NCBI GenBank assembly: GCA_041492185.1
Contig: JBGPWL010000006.1
Location: 26,477 to 90,476 of the forward strand
Source: JAOAPY01 sp041492185
GTDB lineage: Bacteria; Acidobacteriota; Blastocatellia; Pyrinomonadales; Pyrinomonadaceae
Length of the DNA: 64,000 bases
Reading direction: 5' to 3'
Shown here: piece after piece, positions 50,234 through 59,316 of the stretch
Numbering within the stretch: position 1 is the first letter of the stretch
How the letters are laid out: every line of letters starts with the position of its first letter
Position numbers and translations under genes: made by a program
Notes under the pieces: model-generated
The model's database searches: none
Told to the model about the DNA's origin: nothing
Seen by the model: only the letters and a program-made list of their open reading frames with translations

Positions 50234-50560
50234 GGTTCTTTCCTCCTTTAGCGGTAAGGTGGGGTTCCTCGTCAGTTACTGAAGAACATCATCTTTGTTA
50301 AGGCGACTGCGCGAGTGCAACCGCTGTGCCCGAGCGGCAGAGGGGAATAAGGTCAAGGAAACTAATAGTCGCTTTGCGTTTGAGACGGCGTTAATGTCTA
50401 CAATCGTTGACTCCGACGTTTACAACGGTTGACACCGAACGCCTCCGGGGGACCTTCGGCGGATTACCAACTTGCCTTGGCGAGGATTCCACAACTCCTT
50501 ACGCAGGCTCGTTGAGTGGTGCAATTTCGGGCGGAGGGGCAGGGATTGATCGTGGCTCTA
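50234..50560. other. Non-coding gap with a 22-bp tandem period
   Basis: No convincing gene in these 327 bases. Two 17-bp near-copies, ACAATCGTTGACTCCGA (50400-50416) and ACAACGGTTGACACCGA (50422-50438), lie 22 bp apart. They could be a binding site pair, but no partner is known. Confidence 0.4.
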
Positions 50561-53500
50561 TCAGAAGCTCAATCGAACGCGCACTGTAATCTGTCGATTC
50601 CCACCAGCGCCGCCACCACCGCCCGGTCCAAAGAAGAACATGTTTGAGGAGCCAGTCGCTTTCAGAAAATATGGCGAGGCCATGTTGCCCACTGGATTGC
50701 CTCGATTCGTGTGGTTCAAAACGTTGTTCGCATAAATCGAGAATGCCAAGGTATATGGTCTTTGAATCGGCTGCTTCGCGGGCGGCTTTTGATTGGCCGG
50801 AGTCGCACTGACGTTGCCTGACGCGCTGACCACATTTCCGCCGGAAGCTGATGGAGCCGTTTTCGGCGGGATGGGGCGGCCAAACTTGATTGTCTTTCCC
50901 ACGCCGATGTTGACTGAGATGAAGCCCGGGCCTTGTCCGAAGTTTCGCGGAATGATCCGTTGACCGGGAGACGGATTCGGATCCAAAGCGCCGAAAGGAG
51001 TGAAGATAACGCCGGGCTTATTAAGATCCGTTGCGAATGCGGGGCGCTCGGTGAAAGAGTTGTCCCCGTTTGTGTCGTGTCCGGTGATGATATTAAATGG
51101 CGCGCTGGAATTGGCAACGATAAAAGTATTCACATTCCAGCCCGACTTCGTTTGATAGTTTCCGCTGGCGTAGAACCGATGCCGGACATCGTAATTTGCC
51201 CGGCTCCATTCGTGACGGAAGTCGTACGGATCAAAAGGAGAGCCACTCGTGCCGCCATCAGTGCTCTGAGTCTTGCTCAAGTTATACGTGGCCCAAAAAC
51301 TAAACCCACGCTTTTGTCCGCTCGCGTTCACACTGAGGTTCTCATACCTCGATTGGCCGTTCGACTGATATTCGAGAATATTCCCCGCGCTTTGGCCCAG
51401 CGGGCGTACGCCGCTGTTGGGAATGGCGGAGTTAAAAGTTCCAGCCAACGGAGCGTTGATGTTTACTGTGCGCAGAATTCGCAGAGTGTGGTTATATAAA
51501 TAGGTCACTTCGAATCTGAAGTTCTTTGACACTTGATGCTCGACCGCCAGAGCTACGCGCAGCGAACAATTTGGAGCGAGAGCTGAACCTAACAAACGTC
51601 GTGTCTGTAGTTGAGCGAACGAGTCCAGAAGATTAATCTGCGGAATCGCCGGAAATAAATCGAGCACCGCAGGATCGGTAACTACGAATTGCTTCTGATT
51701 CAATCCGTTGAATCTCGCGGCCTGCAGAATCAAATCTTCCGAGATGCGATTGTAGAAAATCCCGATTCCCCCGCGCACAACCGTCTTCGGTGTCTTCTGC
51801 GCGGCGGGTTTTGGCGGCGTTCCTGGTTTCACCTGAGCGGCGTCTTTGTTATCAGTTGCCGCGGGCGGCGTTTTATTGCCGCCAAACATTGGTGACCAGG
51901 CGAAGGCAATGCGCGGCGCGAAATTCATATTGCTGCTGATGTTGTTTTGATTTTCGTAACGCAGCCCTGGCGAGATGCTAAAATGCGGACGCAGCTTCCA
52001 TTCATCCTGCACGTAGAAGCTAACGTCAGTCTGCTTCACGCTCGCCAGAGGATTACCGCCGGCGATCGAAAACTGCGTAGCGCCGCCACCCAAACTTCTT
52101 ATCTGAGCAGTACTGAGTCCCAGTCTCTGAAACAAGAGCGTGCGTCGATAACGTTCGAGGCTGCCGATCTCGACCGTCGCCCCGCCGGGAACAACTTGAT
52201 CGTTGGCGTCGAGCGCGGGCCCGGTGCCACCCGCGAACGTGTAACTGCCGCCAAAGTTTGAAGGCGAGAGGCTTCTGATTTTCACGTACCTGAAACGCCC
52301 GCCGACTTTCAGAAAATGATGACCGGCTTGCCGCGAAGTGAAGTTTTGTAGCTCCGCGCGCTCCTGCGTGTTCGATGCGTTACCAACTTGCGCACCGCCG
52401 CCGAAAAACGAATCAAGCACGTTGAGCGCCGGCAGTGTGCTCTTCGCAGTTTGTCGATAAATGCTATGAGTCACCTGCAAACGGGTCTCATTAATTGTCT
52501 TCTCGTTAACGACCGCGGTTTCGGTGAATTGGAATAAATGATCCTCGCTGCCGCCACGGTATGCTCGCGAGGGCAGCGAAAAACCGCCGATGCCCGACGG
52601 ATCCTGAAACCCTCTGCCGTATTGGTAATTTGAAACGAGCGTGTGCTTCTTATTCAGCTTTACGTCGCCGCGAATACGAAAGTTTTCATAGACATTTGGC
52701 GTGACCAGCGTCTGGTTGAAAAGAACAGGTGTGAGGGTCGTCGCATCAAGAACCGTCGCGTTGATGACGGCGTTGTTTTCACTAGCGTTACGGTTGAAGT
52801 AAAAAGCAAACGACGCGCGTTTCTTTACCAGCGGTCCCGTCAAATTGGCATTCAGAAACCGTTGCTGATAAGGAGCGCGCCGCAGCGCGAATGGATTTCG
52901 CGAGTTAAGACTTTCATCGTTAAAGTTGAAGCCCGCACCGCCGTGAAATTTCTCAGAACCCGGTTGAGTGTAAATCTCGATGCCGCCCCAGCCCGGATAT
53001 TCATTTTCTGCCGAGTAGGGATTCTGATTGATCCGTACTTCGCGGATCGCTTCCTTCGGCGGGACTTGGCCATTGGAAAATCCATCGACTTTTACCTGTG
53101 CGCTGCCACCTTCCGTGGGTCCCGCCATCGCCTGTAGCGCCGCCGCCAGCGCGTCAGGATCATCGGGCAAAGCCTGCAATTCACGCTCGCGCAGAATTAG
53201 AGCATCCGCATTTCGATCCGCGTCGGTGCTGACGCCCTTGTTATCGACGGTTACGGTCTGCTCAACTGATCCGACCGTGAGTTGCAAATCCAGCGTTGCA
53301 GTTCGCCCGGATTTTGTTTCGACATTCTTCTCTTCGAGCACATTGAAGCCGGAAGCCGTAATGGTCAGATCGTAGCGACCGGATGGAAGAGATCGGAATT
53401 CATAGCTTCCGTTCGCATCGGTCGTCGCGGTCTTCACGGTGCCCTTGCTATCTTTGGCAACCACCGCGGCGTTAACGACCAGACCGCCGAGTTGATCCGT

Positions 53501-53620
53501 GACGGTGCCTTTAATAGAGCCGGTGTCTTGCTGTGAGAAGGCGACGGAAGCGAGCACAATCAAAGAGACAACGCTCGCCGATAGTCTCTTGAGCATTCGG
53601 GATATAGAACCATGTGACAT
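50561..53620 (-). CDS. Second Oar-like receptor with carboxypeptidase-like N-terminal domain
   Basis: A 1019-residue receptor with a signal peptide (SVVSLIVLASVAFS). A carboxypeptidase-like beta-sandwich (~28-115; GSIKGTVTDQLGGLVVNAAV), a plug region (~130-250; IREVRINQNPYSAENEYPGW) and a beta-barrel to the end (VRVRLSF) follow. Compared with the first receptor it is shorter and Pro/Ala-rich in two inserted stretches (TPPAATDNKDAAQVKPGTPP; KTAPSASGGNVVSASGNVSA). GAGG lies 6 nt before the chosen ATG. It probably imports an unknown polymer or complex across the outer membrane, energised by a TonB-type protein. Confidence 0.88.
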   Translation of the reverse strand: MSHGSISRMLKRLSASVVSLIVLASVAFSQQDTGSIKGTVTDQLGGLVVNAAVVAKDSKGTVKTATTDANGSYEFRSLPSGRYDLTITASGFNVLEEKNVETKSGRTATLDLQLTVGSVEQTVTVDNKGVSTDADRNADALILRERELQALPDDPDALAAALQAMAGPTEGGSAQVKVDGFSNGQVPPKEAIREVRINQNPYSAENEYPGWGGIEIYTQPGSEKFHGGAGFNFNDESLNSRNPFALRRAPYQQRFLNANLTGPLVKKRASFAFYFNRNASENNAVINATVLDATTLTPVLFNQTLVTPNVYENFRIRGDVKLNKKHTLVSNYQYGRGFQDPSGIGGFSLPSRAYRGGSEDHLFQFTETAVVNEKTINETRLQVTHSIYRQTAKSTLPALNVLDSFFGGGAQVGNASNTQERAELQNFTSRQAGHHFLKVGGRFRYVKIRSLSPSNFGGSYTFAGGTGPALDANDQVVPGGATVEIGSLERYRRTLLFQRLGLSTAQIRSLGGGATQFSIAGGNPLASVKQTDVSFYVQDEWKLRPHFSISPGLRYENQNNISSNMNFAPRIAFAWSPMFGGNKTPPAATDNKDAAQVKPGTPPKPAAQKTPKTVVRGGIGIFYNRISEDLILQAARFNGLNQKQFVVTDPAVLDLFPAIPQINLLDSFAQLQTRRLLGSALAPNCSLRVALAVEHQVSKNFRFEVTYLYNHTLRILRTVNINAPLAGTFNSAIPNSGVRPLGQSAGNILEYQSNGQSRYENLSVNASGQKRGFSFWATYNLSKTQSTDGGTSGSPFDPYDFRHEWSRANYDVRHRFYASGNYQTKSGWNVNTFIVANSSAPFNIITGHDTNGDNSFTERPAFATDLNKPGVIFTPFGALDPNPSPGQRIIPRNFGQGPGFISVNIGVGKTIKFGRPIPPKTAPSASGGNVVSASGNVSATPANQKPPAKQPIQRPYTLAFSIYANNVLNHTNRGNPVGNMASPYFLKATGSSNMFFFGPGGGGGAGGNRQITVRVRLSF

Positions 53621-53800
53621 GATGCGCCTCGCGGTTCATCGAATTGAGTTGTCGCCCGAGTGAACTTATGGAACCGAAGCTTAACGATCTCCTGTCGCTT
53701 ACACGTCTCTTGACCGGCAGGGTTTCAATAAGTGCGCAATACGATTCTACTTCATAGTACCAGCAGCCAGGAGTCTCGTGACAAGGGAATGTCGTAACAG

Positions 53801-53857
53801 GTACTGATTCAGGTCCGAGTTCAATGGTATGTCTGAGATTTCAAACTGAACCAGTAC
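53801..53857. promoter_or_regulatory. Inverted repeat upstream of the second receptor gene
   Basis: GTACTGATTCAG (53801-53812) and CTGAACCAGTAC (53846-53857) are inverted repeats with two mismatches. Both arms carry TACTG(A/G)TTC on one strand, similar to the TACTGGAAC arm of the leader hairpin at 21176-21208. The remaining 53621-53930 gap shows no gene. Confidence 0.35.
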
Positions 53858-53930
53858 TTCCTAACGCCGCAATCGTTGTGCTGTTGGGTAAGTGAAGCTA
53901 AGGCGCATGAGTTTTCAAGAATCTTCAGAC

Positions 53931-54653
53931 TTAATGTCTGGCCCTTTGCAGTTCGGCGCGGATTTGCGTGAGAATTTCGAAGTAACGCCACTCGGCGGGC
54001 GCGTTTGGTTCCTGATGATGATCGGGTTTTAGAATCAAGTCGCCAGTCGCGAGCAAAACTGTTTTCACTTCCGGATTCTGCTTCACCTTCGCTCGGGTTG
54101 CGGCGACGATCAACTTGTAATGCTTACCGGGCACGGCGGCGCGATACTCCATTCGCTTTCCTTCAAGTGTCACCCAGGTGATCCCCATTCGCTTCATGTT
54201 CTCTTCGGCGAGTGTGCCCGCTGCTTTCGCTGCGAAGCTGGTCATCTGGGCGACTTGCTCGCGCGTATATTTCCATTCAAGACCGGGAAACTTCGCGCGC
54301 GGGTCATTCTTATCTTCTGGATACAGCATCATCTGCCAAAAGCCTTCAAGACTCGCGTAGCGCTTGCCGCGAAAGACGAATGGCGTTGGTGCGAAGTTTG
54401 AAAGCAGACCCAGTTCGTTGCGTTTCGAGAGTATCACCTCGCCCGGCCCGGCTTCCTGCGGCAATATTTCCCAATCAGGTTTGCCCGTCTCAGGAACCGG
54501 CGTCCACCAATGCGCGGGATAGCGCGGGTCGCGCGAGATTTGTTGAGGTGAAGAAGGAACCGGTTGTCGCTGAAGAAATGTAGATGTCTGCGGCCGCTGA
54601 CCAGCGGCGTTCACAAAAGACAAAATGCTCAATGCGATGAGCATTAGATTCAT
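53931..54653 (-). CDS. Exported NADAR (YbiA-like) protein
   Basis: A 240-residue protein with an N-terminal signal-like segment (LMLIALSILSFVNAAG), a Pro-rich linker and a NADAR domain (~85-230). NADAR signs are LGLLSNFAPTPFVFRGKRYA, the catalytic Glu in SLEGFWQMM (where most have EH), and LLATGDLILKPDHHQ plus EWRYFEILTQIR at the end. NADAR enzymes act on ADP-ribose or riboflavin intermediates in the cytosol; an exported form is unusual. The start lacks a strong Shine-Dalgarno. Confidence 0.75.
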   Translation of the reverse strand: MNLMLIALSILSFVNAAGQRPQTSTFLQRQPVPSSPQQISRDPRYPAHWWTPVPETGKPDWEILPQEAGPGEVILSKRNELGLLSNFAPTPFVFRGKRYASLEGFWQMMLYPEDKNDPRAKFPGLEWKYTREQVAQMTSFAAKAAGTLAEENMKRMGITWVTLEGKRMEYRAAVPGKHYKLIVAATRAKVKQNPEVKTVLLATGDLILKPDHHQEPNAPAEWRYFEILTQIRAELQRARH

Positions 54654-54694
54654 TGCTATGTGGGGACTAACGAAGTGGCGGACAAAAAGTTAAC

Positions 54695-54952
54695 TCAGTA
54701 ATGATACCGACAAGCGAGAATCCTAATCTTTTCTTCCGTCACTTCATAAACGAGACGATGTTCCTGATCGATTCTTCGTGACCAGCAACCCTTGAGTTCG
54801 TGCTTGAGCGGTTCTGGTTTGCCAATCCCCTTGAATGGATCACGCAGAACTTCCTTTATCAAATTAACAATGCGTAACGCTTTGTTGCGATCTTGACGAA
54901 TCCACCACGCCAGGTCTTCCAGGGCGGCAATATCAAATTCCAAGCTTCTCAC
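54695..54952 (-). CDS. yoeB: YoeB-family mRNA interferase toxin
   Basis: An 85-residue RelE/YoeB-fold toxin from GTG 54952. RNIVNLIKEVLRDPFKG-like (seen as LRIVNLIKEVLRDPFKGIG), KPEPLKHELKGCWSRRI and DQEHRLVYEV are the YoeB family marks, with the ACRYHY end carrying catalytic His/Tyr. YoeB cuts mRNA at the ribosome. It overlaps the upstream antitoxin gene by 20 nt. Confidence 0.92.
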   Translation of the reverse strand: MRSLEFDIAALEDLAWWIRQDRNKALRIVNLIKEVLRDPFKGIGKPEPLKHELKGCWSRRIDQEHRLVYEVTEEKIRILACRYHY

Positions 54953-55136
54953 GGGCTTCCTCGAATGGAATTCCGGTTTGACGTTCCTTTGCCTCCAGAA
55001 GCCGCCGCTTCATGTTCTCGCTCTTCAGCAGATAAGCGGTTTCTTTTTCAGATTCAATTTCGAGCCACAACTCGATCGGCACAATCACCGCCGTCGGATT
55101 GCCACTCTCATCTGAGACATATTGAATTTCTGGCAT
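54933..55136 (-). CDS. Antitoxin of the YoeB pair
   Basis: A 67-residue protein just upstream of, and overlapping, the yoeB gene. EIQYVSDESGNPTAVIVPIE looks like a short Phd/YefM-type DNA-binding start; the rest (LLEAKERQTGIPFEEAREKL) is the toxin-binding tail. It should bind YoeB and repress the operon. The sequence is too short for a firm family call. Confidence 0.75.
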   Translation of the reverse strand: MPEIQYVSDESGNPTAVIVPIELWLEIESEKETAYLLKSENMKRRLLEAKERQTGIPFEEAREKLGI

Positions 55137-55197
55137 TTAGCTGGACCTCCAAACAATTCTTTCCTGAAGAGTCAATGATGAGTCTCTCAATAACGCT

Positions 55198-55686
55198 TTA
55201 CGAAATCAATTGGCGCAAGATTCGACCCAGCCAGACGAAAGCTCCGATTCTTACCAGCATCCGTCGAAGCGACGAAAAGACAAAGCCGAAAACTTGCTTG
55301 TAGTACCAGAAATCCGCCCGTCGCTTACTGAATCTCTCCAAGACCCGTCCGTAGTCTTCGATCAAGTCTCCAATCTGGAAATCGCGTTCTTCTCTTGGCA
55401 ACAGAAAATAAAGTAGATATTCACCATTGAATGGCGGTCGGGCAATCTCTTTCCCGTTTTTTAGAGATACGCTGTAAATTTGGCCCCCCAGCGAAAAGAC
55501 AAAACGCGCGCCGTTGGCTTGCGTTTCGCCGTACTTGTCCTTAATTCGATGAAGGATTTCTTCGCGGTCAGCTTCGGTAAGATCGAACCATTGCTTCACC
55601 TCAGATGGGAAACCTGGACGATCAGCCTCAATGTTCATTCGGACTTGTAACAAAAATTCCTCGAACTGTTTATCTTTACCCTTCAT
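55198..55686 (-). CDS. PadR-linked hypothetical protein with C-terminal hydrophobic segment
   Basis: A 162-residue protein. Residues 1-105 are polar (VRMNIEADRPGFPSEVKQWF). The C-terminal ~45 residues (FSKRRADFWYYKQVFGFVFS) resemble the prefix segment of PadR-linked ABC permeases and end in a hydrophobic stretch. Its start overlaps the PadR gene by 4 bases (ATGA), a coupled pair common in Acidobacteriota. It may be a stand-alone or degraded permease-prefix partner. Confidence 0.6.
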   Translation of the reverse strand: MKGKDKQFEEFLLQVRMNIEADRPGFPSEVKQWFDLTEADREEILHRIKDKYGETQANGARFVFSLGGQIYSVSLKNGKEIARPPFNGEYLLYFLLPREERDFQIGDLIEDYGRVLERFSKRRADFWYYKQVFGFVFSSLRRMLVRIGAFVWLGRILRQLIS

Positions 55687-56015
55687 CCAATGCCTCCGAC
55701 AGGTTCCAAGCTCAAGAGTCGCTGCCGAGCAGCTCGAACCTCTTTCAGAAGCGATTGGGCAGAGCCTTTAACTCTATAATGCTTTTTGGCGCGGCCGCCG
55801 CGTTCAGCAGTTGGTTCGCCCACCCACGATTGAACGAGTCCCTTTTCTTCCAATCTTGAAAGAGTCGTGTAAAGGGAACCAATGGTGACCGAACGGGCCG
55901 TGGCTTCTTCCAAAGCCTGACGAATGGTTACACCATAAGCGTTATCACCCTGGCTGAGAATTGCCAAAAGAACCAGTTCTTCAAACTCTCCTATGTAATT
56001 GCTGGGTTTCTTCAT
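55683..56015 (-). CDS. PadR-family transcriptional regulator
   Basis: A 110-residue PadR protein. The winged helix (EELVLLAILSQGDNAYGVTI, SVTIGSLYTTLSRLEEKGLV, GGRAKKHYRVKG) covers residues ~10-90 and is followed by a short dimerising helix. It lies first in a two-gene operon with the overlapping membrane-associated protein. A promoter with a nearly perfect 19-bp dyad over it (56050-56068) suggests autoregulation. Confidence 0.92.
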   Translation of the reverse strand: MKKPSNYIGEFEELVLLAILSQGDNAYGVTIRQALEEATARSVTIGSLYTTLSRLEEKGLVQSWVGEPTAERGGRAKKHYRVKGSAQSLLKEVRAARQRLLSLEPVGGIG

Positions 56016-56047
56016 TTACTGATCCCTTGTGTGGTGGCTTCCCTCTA

Positions 56048-56077
56048 TTTGTACTGCAATGTAGAACAAATTGTCAA
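56048..56077 (-). promoter_or_regulatory. padR operon promoter with overlapping dyad operator
   Basis: On the minus strand TTGACA (56072-56077, perfect -35) is followed after 18 nt by TACAAA (56048-56053). Between and across them lies the dyad TGTNCTNCANTGNAGNACA (56050-56068), matching its own reverse complement at 14 of 19 positions. The layout fits an operator for the PadR protein, which is encoded immediately downstream. Confidence 0.6.
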
Positions 56078-56087
56078 GCGAAAATAA

Positions 56088-56107
56088 AGGCGGGCCGTTG
56101 CCCGCCT
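56088..56107 (-). terminator. Terminator of the TPR protein gene
   Basis: On the minus strand the hairpin AGGCGGGC-aacg-GCCCGCCT is followed by TTATTTT, 27 nt after the TPR gene stop codon: a good intrinsic terminator. Confidence 0.7.
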
Positions 56108-56133
56108 CTAAACGATGGTTGATGAGTTCACAA

Positions 56134-57594
56134 TTACCGGTTCGGATTCGCAGAAGACGGCATCCCCTTCATCGGCATCTGCAGCCTCCCGTCGGCGCCG
56201 CTCGTGAGCGCGAGGAACGCCGGGTCCTGGCGAATGGAATCGAACACGGCGTCGACTCGCGCTTCCATCATTTCCTTTGCGCGCACCGATTGGTAGCGCT
56301 CGTATTGGAAGAAATGACGCCTGAGCAACGCCAGCGCTTTTTCACGCTGACCGTTCTGCGCGTAGATCGCTGCGAGGTTGTAAGACGCCGGCAGAAGATT
56401 CACATTCTCGCGCGCGATCTTCAGCGCTTCGTCTTTGTGACCCGAAGCGGCCATGAAGACTGCGGCGAAGACGAGGTTGTAAGGATCTTTTGGATCGAGC
56501 GCGAGCGCCTGCTGCGTGTACTCGTTGCCCCTCGCCAGGTCGCCTTCTGAATTCCAATACACGGCGAGGTTGCGATAAGCGAGCGCTAATGGGAATTCCG
56601 CGACTGACTGTTCCATCAGCGCCAATCCTTTTTTGAATTCGCCTTCGTGGATCGTCATCTTACCCAGACCGTGTAGCGCGACGGCGCGCGAGAGCGGATC
56701 GGCAGGCATGCTGAGAATCGCTTCGAATGTCGTTCGCGCTTTTTCCCATTCGCCAAGGTGATGGCGATAGAGTTCGCCGAGGTAACGCAGCGGCACCGGG
56801 TCCGCCGCATCCATAACGCGGGCCTGGTTGTAAAATCTTTCCGCGGCGATGTATCTCGCGCCGAGTTCAGCGATAAGTCCGCGACGCATCACCCTCTCGA
56901 TCAACGCACTGTGGCGCGCATCGAAAACGGGAGTGGGATAATCGGAAACACTGGCAATCTCGTTGACGCCGAGTTTCTTCAATTCTTTTGTCGCGTCCTT
57001 GGCTTTCTTCGGGAACATGCACTTCTGTTCCGCCACTGACTGAAAGAGTTTGATCGCGGCGGCATGGTCACCGGCTTTCACTTTTTCTTTCGCATCTTTC
57101 AGAGTTGCGTCGACCGTCGCATCACGCTGCTTCATCTCCGTATCAACCAGCTTCTCAACATCGCCAACTTTGAGTTTCCCCTCTTTGTTCTCGAGCCTAC
57201 TGACCGGTGAACCATCGGGCGTCGCCAAAACGGCTACGGGAAGCGCGGACCCGCCCACGAGTTTGTCCGCGTTCGGCGTGCGGCCATCCGCCAGTTCAAG
57301 CGAGACGCATTGAGTGGCGTACATCGTAAGCAATCGCGATTCACGCAGACTGGATCGTTTATATTCATCGGGGCTGGCCGGAAACCAATAGAGGATCAAA
57401 CCCATCGCTGGCGGATCTTTTGGCGCGCGAATTTTCCACGGCACCGGATAAGTTGGCGCAGCAGACCCACTGCCACCACCCGACATGCCACCGACACCTC
57501 CGCCTCCGCCACCTCCACAAGTGGCCCAGGTCGATTGAACAGAAAAAAGAATGACGAAGAGAAGTGCCAGCAAGCGGGCGATTGATGTTTTCAT
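56134..57594 (-). CDS. Exported Gly-rich TPR protein
   Basis: Start ATG 57594 is preferred (GGAG 6 nt upstream) over an in-frame ATG at 57615. The 486-residue product has a signal peptide, a Gly-rich stretch after it (CGGGGGGGVGGMSGGGSGS), a ~130-residue region resembling a thioredoxin-like domain without an obvious CxxC (ILYWFPASPDEYKRSSLRES), and about eight TPR-type helix pairs (~230-480). Periplasmic scaffold or interaction role is likely; partners unknown. A terminator closes the gene at 56088-56107. Confidence 0.75.
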   Translation of the reverse strand: MKTSIARLLALLFVILFSVQSTWATCGGGGGGGVGGMSGGGSGSAAPTYPVPWKIRAPKDPPAMGLILYWFPASPDEYKRSSLRESRLLTMYATQCVSLELADGRTPNADKLVGGSALPVAVLATPDGSPVSRLENKEGKLKVGDVEKLVDTEMKQRDATVDATLKDAKEKVKAGDHAAAIKLFQSVAEQKCMFPKKAKDATKELKKLGVNEIASVSDYPTPVFDARHSALIERVMRRGLIAELGARYIAAERFYNQARVMDAADPVPLRYLGELYRHHLGEWEKARTTFEAILSMPADPLSRAVALHGLGKMTIHEGEFKKGLALMEQSVAEFPLALAYRNLAVYWNSEGDLARGNEYTQQALALDPKDPYNLVFAAVFMAASGHKDEALKIARENVNLLPASYNLAAIYAQNGQREKALALLRRHFFQYERYQSVRAKEMMEARVDAVFDSIRQDPAFLALTSGADGRLQMPMKGMPSSANPNR

Positions 57595-57714
57595 ACGAGT
57601 CTCCTCAAATTTCAAAATTGGTAATCCGCGGTCGCTCGATTACGATCTCGATGGCTAACGGTTCAGCGCATGTGCTCGGAGTCTTCGATAGCGAAGCCGG
57701 CGCTTTGGTTGTCC

Positions 57715-57791
<77 letters not shown>

Positions 57792-57836
57792 ACATATTAA
57801 ATCGCAAATGGGGAATGATAAAGATCGAAAATGTCT

Positions 57837-58304
57837 TCACTTCATTCCCTTCATAGGTTTCATCGGTTCCGAGGGGGGCATCATCCCGCCCTGAAACTCG
57901 TGCCGGATAAAATGGATCATATCCTCAATCTGAGCCGCTGAAAGTTTCTCCTTAGGGGGTTCCGGCGTGCCTTCGCCGAAGGCCGGCATGCCGTCGCCAC
58001 CCTTGGAGATCTGTTTGACGAAATCGGCGTCCGGATGTTTCAACGCGTGTCCCGAGTTCAGCGCCGGAACCTTCAGCTTCTTGCCTTCTTTCTCCACCGT
58101 CTTTCCTTCAGCCTTTTCGCCGTGACATTCCGCGCAGTGCTTCGCAAAAAATGCGCGTGACGCGGTAAACTGATCAGGAGTTGCTGAAGTTGATCCAGCG
58201 GGCGATTGCGTCTTACTCGTAGTCGTCTCTGAATTCTTTCGGTTGCAGCCGATCGTTACGAGCGCAATCGCGGTTGCCACCAGTACCAGCTTTGCTAGAT
58301 TCAT
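57837..58304 (-). CDS. Lipoprotein c-type cytochrome
   Basis: A 155-residue cytochrome c with a lipoprotein signal (LVTIGC lipobox) and a CAECH heme-attachment motif (~60). The axial-Met region is SKGGDGMPAFGEGTPE (~105), and a Met-rich C-terminal end (GGMMPPSEPMKPMKGMK) follows. ATG 58304 is used; a TTG 6 nt earlier (58310) sits closer to the GGGAG. It probably shuttles electrons at the membrane surface. The Met-rich tail might bind copper, but that is inference. Confidence 0.85.
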   Translation of the reverse strand: MNLAKLVLVATAIALVTIGCNRKNSETTTSKTQSPAGSTSATPDQFTASRAFFAKHCAECHGEKAEGKTVEKEGKKLKVPALNSGHALKHPDADFVKQISKGGDGMPAFGEGTPEPPKEKLSAAQIEDMIHFIRHEFQGGMMPPSEPMKPMKGMK

Positions 58305-58535
58305 GCGCAAGTTTCTCCCGTCAAAAAAATGAAGGTGAGTATATCACGCGCCTCGACAATGAGGGGAGTTCTGCAAGGCTGGTCCGAAAACCTGCGCGCC
58401 GATCGTCTTCCAATCACGCGTGGTCGGTTGCAATCCAACAAATAACGCCGCAGAATAACGGTGCACGTCGAAAAGTATTTCCGGCTACTTGATCGAATCC
58501 AGTCTCAGCGCTATTGCTTTAGAGGTAACAAGAGT

Positions 58536-59306
58536 ATGAGTACCGACAAAGAACACGGCAATGCCACGCGCGGCCCGCTGCGCCTTGCTCCCCACACGGC
58601 GGAAGTCGAAGAGCTGAAACCAAAGCTGCCGCGCCAATTCGTCAACTTCACTTTCTATCGGGCGCGTCCCGAATGGCGCTTGCTCGCCGCGGGCGACAAA
58701 AAGAGTGGCAAGGAAGAGTTCATCAAAACGGTCGATAATGCGCGTGACCATCTCATGCTTCACACTTATTCGACCATCGGCCTGCGCACGAACACGGATT
58801 TCATGATCTGGCGCATCGGCTACGAGCTTGAGCCGTTTCAGGCGATGACGTCGCGCATGAATGGAACCGAGATGGCCAAGTATCTGGAGCCGACGCAGTC
58901 GTTTTTGTCGATGACCAAGCGCTCGATGTATATCGACAAGGACAATCCTGAGCACGTTGAAGATCGACTGCACATCGTGCCTGGAAAATCCGATTACCTG
59001 TTCGTCTATCCCTTTGTGAAGACGCGCGACTGGTACGCACGCCCGCCCGAGCAACGCCAGGAAATGATGGATGAGCACATTCGCATCGGCGCGAAGTATC
59101 GCTCGGTGAAGCTGCACACGACGTATTCGTTCGGACTCGACGATCAGGAGTTCGTGGTAGCCTTTGAGACTGACAAGCCGGCGGATTTTCTCGATCTCGT
59201 GCAGGAGCTGCGCGAGACCAAGGCGAGTTCGTTTACGTTGCGCGATACGCCGATGTTTACGTGCCGGCGGCGATCGTTGGCTGAGTGTCTTGACGCGCTT
59301 GGTTAA
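58536..59306 (+). CDS. Chlorite-dismutase-like heme protein (HemQ-type)
   Basis: A 256-residue protein from ATG 58536; the family starts near FVNFTFYRARPEWR. The Cld/HemQ fold is visible: IGLRTNTDFMIWRIGYELE, then RSVKLHTTYSFGLDDQEFVV (~195-215) with the likely heme-ligand His, and FLDLVQELRETKASSFTLRD. HemQ proteins decarboxylate coproheme in heme synthesis; chlorite dismutases detoxify chlorite. No heme genes are adjacent, so the exact role is open. Confidence 0.8.
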   Translation: MSTDKEHGNATRGPLRLAPHTAEVEELKPKLPRQFVNFTFYRARPEWRLLAAGDKKSGKEEFIKTVDNARDHLMLHTYSTIGLRTNTDFMIWRIGYELEPFQAMTSRMNGTEMAKYLEPTQSFLSMTKRSMYIDKDNPEHVEDRLHIVPGKSDYLFVYPFVKTRDWYARPPEQRQEMMDEHIRIGAKYRSVKLHTTYSFGLDDQEFVVAFETDKPADFLDLVQELRETKASSFTLRDTPMFTCRRRSLAECLDALG

Positions 59307-59316
59307 AGAACTTCCC

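Noticed and set aside
50407..50589. Small plus-strand ORF (60 codons)
   Set aside because: No Shine-Dalgarno, overlaps the 3' end of the receptor gene and has no recognised protein features.
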